Below, piece by piece: positions 24,065 through 34,631 of a stretch of DNA of 34,631 bases. Source of the DNA: Porogramme epimiltina (Eukaryota; Basidiomycota; Agaricomycetes; Polyporales; Polyporaceae). Position numbers and translations under genes: made by a program. Positions within the stretch are counted from its first letter, which is position 1. Each line of letters opens with the position of its first letter. The notes under the pieces were generated by a model. The model made no database searches, had not been told where the DNA came from, and was given only the letters and a program-made list of their open reading frames with translations. The stretch is from positions 1 to 34,631 of the forward strand of contig FTLJ01000663.1 in the NCBI GenBank assembly GCA_900155495.1, written 5' to 3'.

Positions 24065-25224
24065 TTAGTGCAATCCGTTAGCATAAACTTTCTGGAAGCT
24101 CGGCCTCTCCACCCAAGCACCCCAATACGCCACCACTTTGGCAGGCACAGGCCCCTTCGTCTCCTTCTCTAGGGCCTTGTAGCCCTCCTTGTCCGCCTTT
24201 CCACCAGTGAGGAAAGTAATACGGGCCAGCCACGCGCCCAAATGGAAGTCGTCCTCGCCCGGGGTCGCGCCGCCGAGGAAACCGGACTCGGGGAGGGCGG
24301 CAGGAAGCCCAGTGGTGATGAACGACGCGATGCTATCCCAGAGCGCGGTACCGCTCTGGAAGAGGCCCTGCTTGGCTTCATCGGGCACCGCGCCCTTGTA
24401 CACCGCGAGGAGGCCGCCGTTGGCCGCCTTCTTGGTGTCGTAGAAGTCCTTGAACGTGGCCGCGTCGGGGTGCGCGGAGTGTTGCTCGAGCGCGTTTTGG
24501 CCTGTGCAAATGGCGAAGCGCGATCGTCAGCAGGGGATGTTATGGCGTGCGCGGGGGTCCACACGTACGGTTCTGGACAAAGATGAGCGGGAAGCCGGAG
24601 GCGTTCGCTTTTAGCTCTTCATCATTACGCTATACCGCAATCCATCGACCTGTTAGTAACGGGAAACGGCGCAAGACCGGCCTCAGAATGGCACGCGCAC
24701 CGGGACGAGGAGGGGTGCGTTCGGGTCGTACTTATCCTCGTGAATCTTGTCGATAAACGCCGTGCCCTTTGCGGCCTGCTTCGGGGCGTGCGCGACGAGG
24801 TACTCGACGACCTCCTTGGTGCTCACATACGCCTTCCCATCTGCGACTAGTGTGGGTAGCGTGGCGTTCGGGTTCTGTTGGGGAACGAGACAGGTGAGCG
24901 TTATGCGGTCTTTGGACGGGCACGGTGGGATACGGCTGAGGGAGGCGGACATACGATTTTCAGGAACTCGGGCGTGAAATTGGCGCCTTCGACCAGGTTG
25001 ATGACCTTGATCTCAATTGCGTCCTCGGGATAGCCTAGCTCTGCACTGAGTATGCGAAGTGGGCGGTCAGTCTGGCTCGCACTTCAAAGTAAGCACACTA
25101 CTCACATCGCGAGCTCGGGGGCTGCAGCCCAGACGGACATCCCAAAGGTGTAGAGGACGGGCTATTACGCGGCGTGGTAAGCTCAAGGTTTGTTGGCAAT
25201 TACCCGGGAGCGTACCTTAGACAT
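24065..25224 (-). CDS. Glutathione S-transferase, class not assigned
   Basis: Cytosolic-type GST conjugating glutathione to electrophiles. Six exons: 25224-25216, 25161-25106, 25045-24955, 24874-24701, 24629-24569, 24501-24065; 275 aa. The first exon is 9 nt and encodes only Met-Ser-Lys. Seen: a thioredoxin-fold N domain with KPVLYTFGMSVWAAAPELAI, PEDAIEIKVINLVEGANFTP, the cis-proline loop NPNATLPTLVADGKAY and TKEVVEYLVAH; and an all-helical C domain with NALEQHSAHPDAATFKDFYD, GEDDFHLGAWLARITFL and a C-terminal YWGAWVERPSFQKV. The candidate catalytic Ser/Tyr lies in the first strand-loop (Tyr7 or Ser12). Introns end CAG or TAG. The upstream region holds an AP-1-like ATGACTTAACTCAT (25511-25524), compatible with oxidative-stress control (inference). 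Confidence 0.88.
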
Positions 25225-25976
25225 GATCGAAGTCGATGGGTGAGGTGAAGGGGTTTTCCTTGAGGGTGGAGTACTTGCCTGTTCCTCCGTCGAGCTTATA
25301 TACCTGGCGGCAGCCCGGAGTCCGCCGAACTTCAGATCAACATCGTTCGTGTGGTCGTCGGAAGCAGCTCGCTTCCGACATGTTTTCCGAGGTGAAGAAC
25401 GCAAATCCCGTTATAAATCCTGTGGACCTGTGGTTACGAGCTTGTTCAGCACCGGCGAAGTCATCCTTATCCGAGTCCTCCTACATCACGTGCATCACTG
25501 CTCCCCCCAAATGACTTAACTCATCCCCATCAATAACCGCTACGCATGTTTCACTGTCTCGGTCAGATGGTGGCCACGACTATTGTGGGGACACCCAAAC
25601 TGTGCGTAGGATTGTCAACATGGCAGAGCGTATCTCGTTGGAAGGTGATGCCATGCTTATTCAGTTGGCAAGCAATCACTGTGGTACCACTCAGCACGGA
25701 ATCTACGCTTAACTAAAACGGTCACTTTTAACCAATGCCTCGGCAGCCGTAGCGCACTTCGTTGATTGTGCCTGGCAGACTGGAGACTACCAAACTATCC
25801 ATTGCGTCACTCTCCAGATACCAGTAATAAACCATTCAATTCTTTCATAAGGAAGTACAACAGCAGAAATCGATAGAAACAGCAAGAGGAGCTCAACCTC
25901 ACGCACTACAGCTCTGAGTTGATACGACTACTCCCATCGGTGGCTAGTAGGAATGGTTGGACACTCGCAGTCCTAC
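25225..25976. other. Intergenic region upstream of the GST gene
   Basis: 752 bp between two minus-strand genes; the most AT-rich stretch in this part of the window. It must hold the GST promoter and the 3' UTR of the BTB gene. The near-palindrome ATGACTTAACTCAT lies about 290 bp upstream of the GST ATG. I see no RNA gene or repeat. Confidence 0.5.
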
Positions 25977-27005
25977 TTAAAATTCCAGACCGGGTCCGTC
26001 ATTGAGACATCTGCGGTGCGCCGTACAACGTCCCCACGACGTCGACGGGCTCCCAGGCTCGTCTGTGATAGAGTCGGGAGCGCTTCGGGCAATGCATCTC
26101 AGCTCATCCAACAGAGCGCTCTTCGGATACGCCGTGTGGTGGCATGCAGGGCACTGTTGCGAGTCCAGCGCCGCCTGAAGCCCCGGGATGGCACTCTCCG
26201 CGATATGCTCCTCACACAAGCCAACAAACCTCCACGGTTCGCGCACCCATCCGAGCTTGAACGACCACCAGGGCGAGGGGTCCAGCAGCTGGTCGCACGG
26301 AGGGCCCCCGGGCGGTTCGGCCTCACAGCGTCGGGCGGTGGTTATGGGGAGGCAGTGGAACCCTTGGTAGCCCCACCCGCCCTCCAGCATATCCGCGATG
26401 TAGTGCTTCCGCCGCTCGTGCAGGTCGAGGAGCTTGTACAGGTGGCGGGACTCGACGTGGGTGAGCTCCTGCAGGTTCTCTGGGGACATGACGTTGATAG
26501 AGAACGTGGCCGTCACAGCCGCGTTGAGCTCGTCCTCCCAGGACATGATGGACGCCATCGCGTAGGCCCTTACAGGGGACTGTTGGATGTGAAGCGGCAG
26601 CGCGGCGCGGACGAGGGCGATGGGCATAGGCATTTCGTACTTGTCCGCTGCGAAGAGGATCTTCTCGAGGAGGTCGAGGTCCTTCAGCGAGGGAACCCCG
26701 GTCCCGTTGATTAGGGAGAAGAGACCGGCGAGGACCTCGGACGTCTCCGCGACGGAGAGGGGGTAGGAGGCTGAGGGTAGGGTGTGCGCAGGCGCAGGCC
26801 CCTGCGGGAGGGTGAACATGGAGTTGAACCACCCCGAAGTGCGTCGGAGCGTGCTCGAAGACATTGGAAAAAGTTCATCGTCCTGAGAGAGAATGAACAC
26901 GTCGGCGCTGGAGGCGAACCTCTCAAACAAGGGGTGGACGGGTTTGTCTCCAGGGGCAGGAGCAGGGGGCTCTGTTGAGGCCGTTCTGGCGGTGGTAGCG
27001 GTCAT
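25977..27005 (-). CDS. BTB/POZ domain protein, single exon
   Basis: An intronless 342-aa frame, unusual next to its many-exon neighbours but common for the expanded BTB families of mushrooms. Seen: a BTB domain at about residues 30-145 with HPLFERFASSADVFILSQDD, the LRRTSGWFNSMF element, and DLDLLEKILFAADKYEMPMP; then a helical stretch resembling a BACK-like region (ELNAAVTATFSINVMSPENL). The last 120 residues carry several cysteines (CHLP-, GLCEEH, SQQCPACHHTAY) that could bind a metal; this is only a suggestion. BTB proteins act in dimerisation, transcription or Cullin-3 adaptors; the partner here is unknown. The ATG at 27005 is in frame with the domain. Paralogue expansion elsewhere in the genome is likely but cannot be seen here. 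Confidence 0.88.
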   Translation of the reverse strand: MTATTARTASTEPPAPAPGDKPVHPLFERFASSADVFILSQDDELFPMSSSTLRRTSGWFNSMFTLPQGPAPAHTLPSASYPLSVAETSEVLAGLFSLINGTGVPSLKDLDLLEKILFAADKYEMPMPIALVRAALPLHIQQSPVRAYAMASIMSWEDELNAAVTATFSINVMSPENLQELTHVESRHLYKLLDLHERRKHYIADMLEGGWGYQGFHCLPITTARRCEAEPPGGPPCDQLLDPSPWWSFKLGWVREPWRFVGLCEEHIAESAIPGLQAALDSQQCPACHHTAYPKSALLDELRCIARSAPDSITDEPGSPSTSWGRCTAHRRCLNDGPGLEF

Positions 27006-27187
27006 GGGTGCGTTCCCGCTTCATGCCTCAGGGACACTCACCTGCTTTGCATGGTGACGTTGGAGAGAGTGGACGAGCTGCCTGGAAATTTGAACACCGC
27101 TTTTAAACTCCTTCAAGTGCGACGCTTGTTGTCGGGGAAGAGGGTCACTGTGCATGGAGCGGGTATTTGTATAGAATACTATCAGTC

Positions 27188-27663
27188 TTAGCCGTGGCCG
27201 ACCAAAAATGGCGTTCTTGAGGATCGTCGCCCAGCTGTACCCTGCATTCGTGAACTTTCTCCTGCACGAGCCGCAGCACAAGTCGAAGGTTACCATATAC
27301 CAAACCATCCCACCGACCGCCATCCCGAAGGCGACAAGGTTCTCGTACCCCTGTAGCAGCAGCAGCAGCCAGCCGGCCGACCACCAGCACAGCAGCACGA
27401 AGGTGACGACCAGAAGCTCTGTCCTGTCCGCCACCGCACGGTAGCCCGCAGGCCCGCTGCCGAACGCCGCGCTCTTGCGGTCCGCCGCCCCGCGTTCATA
27501 TTCGCCTTCATGTACGCCACACCCGGGAGGGCTCGCCGGTGGCGACGCCGCGCGTGCTGCGCGACCACATCGGGACGGAACATACGGGCAGCTTGGCGGA
27601 GACAAGGGAAGGGCGATGCCGGGCGTGCGCGAAGGCAGCTCGTCGCGGCGCCGCAAACAGCAT
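27188..27663 (-). CDS. Putative small mitochondrial inner-membrane protein, unrecognised
   Basis: Tentative three-exon model: 27663-27523, 27473-27294, 27241-27188; 124 aa. Seen: an N terminus rich in Arg, Ala and Ser and free of acids for about 40 residues (MLFAAPRRAAFAHARHRPS, then WSRSTRGVATGEPSR), like a mitochondrial presequence; then two close hydrophobic segments (about residues 67-87 and 92-107, including LLVVTFVLLCWWSAGW and LVAFGMAVGGMVWYM); and a short basic tail GTAGRRSSRTPF. All three exons are whole multiples of three. Intron 1 (49 nt) has GTGTGG and an AAG acceptor; intron 2 (52 nt) has GTAACC and CAG; both are weak, so the model needs transcripts. A run of Leu codons comes from a GCA/CAG-type repeat near 27357-27373. 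No family recognised. Confidence 0.45.
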
Positions 27664-27998
27664 GCGCTGCAGATGCGTCTGGTGGACGTGAGAAGGCGCG
27701 GTGGCGGCGGGAGGAGCATGAGCACACCACACGAGCCGAGTTGTGGACGGGGCTGATCTTCGAAAGATGCAATCGGTAGCACAGAAGGGCGGACAGGGGC
27801 TCTTTTTTAGAGTTGCGCCGTTCACCACGGCCTCGCCTCTTGATCGAAGAGGTCGGTTGGGAAGGGCCGGCACACCGGTGTGAGGTAAGCTGGAAGAATG
27901 TATTGAAGATACTTTTGTCATTAGCCCACATGAAACAGCTCTATGAACGAGATCTAGCATAGCACGCCTCCCAACACCGGCTGCAGGCGGTAAAGCGC
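27664..27998. other. Intergenic region between CBR1 and the putative mitochondrial protein
   Basis: 335 bp between two minus-strand genes, expected to hold the cytochrome b5 reductase 3' UTR and the next promoter. It is open in several frames, but I find no conserved protein in it. Confidence 0.45.
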
Positions 27999-31243
<3,245 letters not shown>

Positions 31244-33427
31244 ATGGACGCCGCAACCCCTCGCCCGCAGCGTGCCCTTCCTCCACGCCGCAAGGGCCCT
31301 CCTGCCCCACTTCACATCGACACGCCCGTCCACAACCCAGGCATAGCGTTATTCGCGAGCGACAGCTCCGCTTCTGCTTCCACCCTCTCTTCCACTACTT
31401 CCGACGCCGATTCTTTTATCCTCCCCTCCCCCAGCAAGCCTCGATCCCTCCGCAACATGAAGAAGCTGTCCATAACTCTGCCATCCGCTCAATCCTCCAC
31501 AAACTCCCTCGGCATCAATACCGTCGACCTCCGCCAACCTCCCGCTCCCGCCCCCTCGGACGATGCGCCCCTCCACTCAAAGCGGCGCCCGTCCGTCATC
31601 TCTCTCCCCAACACGAGCACGAGCACCCACCTGCTCCGGAGAAAAGGCGAGGACGGCGATGGCTCCCCCACGGTCGCCTACGCCGATGGTCCCATTCAGA
31701 TTTTGCCTGGCATATGGCTCGGTTCGGAGGACAACGTTCGAGATTGGACCGGCCTCAGAGAGCGAGGAATCAGGTCGATTCTGAACGTCGCCAAGGAAGT
31801 TCAGACCGACTTTGACCAGACCACTCAACCCCTTCGTCCGTTCATGTCTACCCCGGACTTGAACGCGACTATCCCAGCCGCCCCCACCGGCCCTGATTCC
31901 ACTTATCGCGCCGCCCATCTACCCAGCGGCAGACCCGCCATGCACTATCTCAAGCTCCACTGGTCTCATGGCCAGTCGGATCTCGTCACGCAAGGTTTCC
32001 CTGCCGCGTTTGCGTTCGCAGATCAGGCCGCAGAGCGTGGAGATGGCGTGCTCATCCAGTGCGTATACACTATGTCGTCGGTACGGGGTATCCGGATCGT
32101 ACTAACCTCACATGGCTGTGTAGTTGTCAGTGTGGCGTTTCGCGCTCAGCGACGCTAGTTATCGCCCTGGTAATGCGTGCAGCAGCTCAGCGTTCCCCTA
32201 ATGTTCCGCCCGAGGTCTGGGCGCTCAAGGGGATGCAAGGAGCTTATTCCTTCGTCAAAGAAAAAAGCAAATATGTTGGCCCCAATATGTCGTACGTTTC
32301 TCCGCTTGACTACGACGGCATGTGTCATCTCACCACCGTCTCTCCGCAACAGCCTAATCTACCAGCTGCTCGACTATGAGCGCGCGCTAAAGGGAGGCAA
32401 CAGCTCCCCGACACCTTCGGAGGTATCCGCGGAGGAGGAGTGGAGCCGTCGTCGTCTCGCGATGGAGACTGACAGCGAGGACGACCAGGACAGCACCGAG
32501 ATGGCGCGGGAAGCTAAGGCACTGGATCAAGCCATGGAGGACCGCATCCTGGCTCGCAAGACTTCTTCGTCGTCTTTGAGCTCTACAGGTACCGGTCAGG
32601 GCATCGGAATGGGCGCTGCATGGCGGTCCAAGTACGGCCCCGGTCGCAAGCGGAAGGGGTCTGCTGCGAGCATCCTCACCAACGGCAGTGTCCTTAGTGA
32701 AGATCTGGTGGAAGAGGACGAGGAGCAGGAACTCCTGGGTGTCGTCCGTAATTTCGATGATGCCAGCTTCGGCGCTAGGAGCTCGAATGGCGAGCCCACA
32801 GAGGACGAGTCAAGTGGTGACTCTGCGGTCGAGCCTGTGCCACCTCAGTCGGCCTGCCTTACCGCGCGCCCATTCCGCCGACCTCCCGGGTTATCCCTGC
32901 CCCCGTCCGCGCCTGCTCACAAATCCTCGTTCACGCTCCCGCCCGTGCCCGCAACTGCGATCAGATCCTCTTTCGACTTGACGCCCCGCGCCAACCGGAC
33001 TGCGAAGCCTCGTCGGCGTCCTCCTCCGCTCGGTATCTTGCCCGCAGTTCCCGCGTCCCCCATCATCCCTGTCAACTCTTCGGCGAGCCAGACCCGGCCT
33101 CGTACCGAGTCCCGCAAGCCGTCGACCCCTCCTGCGCACCTCCGCCTCTCCCTCAAGTCGACACCCCCAAAGACCAGGCCGGCAGCACCACTCGCGACAC
33201 CTTCACAGACGCTGTTTGTCTTCCCCCCGTCACCGACCCTCGCGACGACGCGCACGCCGTCTACGCTGACGCTGACGTCGAACTCGTTCCCCTTCCCGAC
33301 GCTGTCTACGCCCCGCGTCGCGACGTTCAAGGGCGAGGGTCGCCGCAAGTCGTTCATTGGCCTCGCCGCACCCGTCACACCCACTGTCGCGTCGTCCCGC
33401 GTGGACGTGCGGGGCTGGTTGGCATGA
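31244..33427 (+). CDS. Dual-specificity protein phosphatase with long disordered tails (MSG5-like)
   Basis: Cysteine-based phosphatase, probably acting on MAP kinases. Three exons, 31244-32058, 32124-32291, 32353-33427; 685 aa. Seen: a Ser/Pro-rich N-terminal arm (about residues 1-145, MDAATPRPQRALPPRRKG at the start); a DSP domain opening at PIQILPGIWLGSEDNVRDW, with RGIRSILNVAKEV, and the P-loop HCQCGVSRSAT (Cys273, Arg279) followed by AYSFVKEKSKYVGPN and SLIYQLLDYE; then a 300-residue acidic and Ser/Pro-rich tail with many SP/TP sites (for example PSTPPAHLRLSLKSTP). Intron 1 splits the catalytic His272 codon. The frame stays open upstream to 30950, but that part is CT-rich leader, so the ATG at 31244 is preferred. 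The long tails suggest regulation by phosphorylation or docking. DSP is certain; the MSG5 assignment is tentative. Confidence 0.9.
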
Positions 33428-34380
33428 TCGGCACTTATGCATGACACATGTCCATGTCTATGCTCTCTTCCCTGTCTCTCTGTCCCACCACACATCTTTA
33501 TCCGTGTCGCACCCCGGATCCCTCGCATTCTTCATTTTCTTCATTTTTTTTTCTTTTGTTTATTCTTTTTACATTCGTTCATTCACAGCGCCCTCGGACT
33601 GTTTTTGTTGTCTGTTGCATCTTCACGTTGGTTCGGCTAACGTTTTTATATGCGAGGTCTCCGGCACATCTGGCATATATCATTATCACGGCCTTGTTTC
33701 CTTTCCACGACCGCACAACACACTTCACGTTCCTTCATGTTCATACACACTTGGACTTTTCCGCTCTTCGCATATCTCTCCCGGCATCGCGCATCCGGCT
33801 GTCTGTATAATATCATCTCCCTCTCATCTCTCAGATCGTCCGAGCCTCTGCATTCAACCGCAACTCCTCACTCCTCTCAGCTCCTCCGCATTCCCTGTGG
33901 CTCCTCCATCTGTCTCCGCGCATTTTTCCCGCACCTTTTTTTTCACTTATCGTGCGCCTTCTGTCTGTCGTATAGCTTTCAGTTCGCGTTCACCTCTGTA
34001 TATCCCCCTCGAGCAATACGTGCCCGCTCCGCAGAGCGGATCCAGCAGGAACAACTTGCAGTCGCAATCCAAAAACCCAAAAAAGAGGAAACCGTCCCGC
34101 GTTTATTTTGCGGACGCCAATTATCTCCGTGGGTGCGAAAGCGTGCAATAAATTAGGAACGAAGGGCGATAGTGCGGTACGTAACGAAGCGGGTGCATGG
34201 GGCGCAGAAGGCAGATGCAAAGAAAGAAGATCGATGTCGCGACGTCGCGGCAGACGTGATAACGATCCGCGCGGGCGCAATCGCCCGTCGAGAGTCGTTG
34301 GGGACGTCTGTTGCCCCCGCGCGCCGTTTGACGCGTGTGTCGTGCTGGTGTCAGTGTCAGTGTTGGTGTCGATGTCGATG
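33428..34380. other. Tail-to-tail region with long T-rich 3' UTR-like sequence
   Basis: 953 bp between convergent stops. The plus strand is T/C-rich (ATTTTTTTTTCTTTTGTTTATTC near 33544-33566) and ends near an AATAAA at 34147-34152, which could be the phosphatase poly(A) signal if its 3' UTR is very long. Open frames here are Ser/Phe/His low-complexity and not believed. Near 34348-34382 an imperfect six-base repeat (GTGTCA / GATGTC) reaches the stop codon of the next gene. Confidence 0.45.
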
Positions 34381-34513
34381 TCACCCGCGGAAGACGCGGC
34401 CGACGCTGTTCTTGACCACGCCCGTGAGGATCTGGCCGCCGAGGCCGCCCATGCCCAAGCTCCAGCCCGAGGACGCGAGGTTGTTCGCCCACTTCTGCTT
34501 CGCGTCGCGGTCC
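34381..34513 (-). CDS. 3' terminal exon of an unrecognised gene (partial)
   Basis: The last exon of a gene that runs off the right edge. An acceptor CTCGCAG (minus strand, exon from 34513) is followed by one base and 43 codons, reading [34 protein letters not shown] and NSVGRVFRG, then TGA. The codons end almost only in G or C, the strongest sign that it is real. A Gly-rich, mildly hydrophobic C terminus with a basic end is visible; I cannot name the family. The CT-rich sequence beyond 34516 is intron, and its donor is at or past the window end. Confidence 0.6.
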
Positions 34514-34631
34514 CTGCGAGGCCGCGGAGTGTGAGAACGCAAGGCGACGACGGAGGACGGAGAGGAGAGGAAGGTGCGGGATGGGGGAACGGGGGGACGG
34601 TAGAGGGGAGACTTTGTGGAGGGCAGGGGCG

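Noticed and set aside
33357..34151. 264-codon plus-strand frame after the phosphatase
   Set aside because: Ser/Phe/His low complexity from T/C-rich 3' UTR-like DNA; its start lies inside the phosphatase coding sequence.

Overview
The window looks like nuclear DNA of a filamentous basidiomycete (Agaricomycetes; I cannot fix the genus). It is GC-rich, genes are compact on both strands, and most coding regions are cut by many 45-75 nt introns with GT..AG ends and CTNAC-like branch sites. Intergenic gaps are usually 150-900 bp, and leaders are pyrimidine-rich. I see no bacterial, viral or transposon features. All gene models were spliced by hand from frame continuity, splice motifs and family conservation; every exon set given sums to a multiple of three unless noted.

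Layout from left to right: ITC1-like chromatin remodelling subunit (+, 60-3402); AVT1-like vacuolar amino acid transporter (-, 4251-6584), divergent from a TGL1-like steryl ester/acid lipase (+, 7106-8626); eIF3k (-, 8957-10030), divergent from a WDR5/SWD3 WD40 protein (+, 10227-11744); a cytochrome P450 (+, 12628-14706); a five-unit polyubiquitin gene (+, 15507-16816); UTP23 (-, 16985-18093), divergent from EMC7 (+, 18298-19405); an unrecognised gene (-, 19553-20203); a secreted CAP/PR-1 protein (+, 20884-22294); DLT1 (+, 22857-23867); a glutathione S-transferase (-, 24065-25224); an intronless BTB protein (-, 25977-27005); a tentative small mitochondrial membrane protein (-, 27188-27663); NADH-cytochrome b5 reductase (-, 27999-29468); about 1.8 kb without a supported gene; a dual-specificity phosphatase (+, 31244-33427); and the 3' end of a further gene at the right edge (-).

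This is mostly a housekeeping neighbourhood: chromatin (ITC1, WDR5), translation and ribosome assembly (eIF3k, UTP23), protein quality control (polyubiquitin, EMC7), lipid and redox metabolism (TGL1, CBR1, GST, P450). The genes do not form an evident pathway or biosynthetic cluster. I found no convincing new multi-gene system. The points most worth a second look are intron placement in the polyubiquitin gene, a probable GC-AG intron in the P450, several introns whose retention would keep the frame open, very small exons, two unrecognised genes, and GC-rich inverted repeats in two promoter regions.
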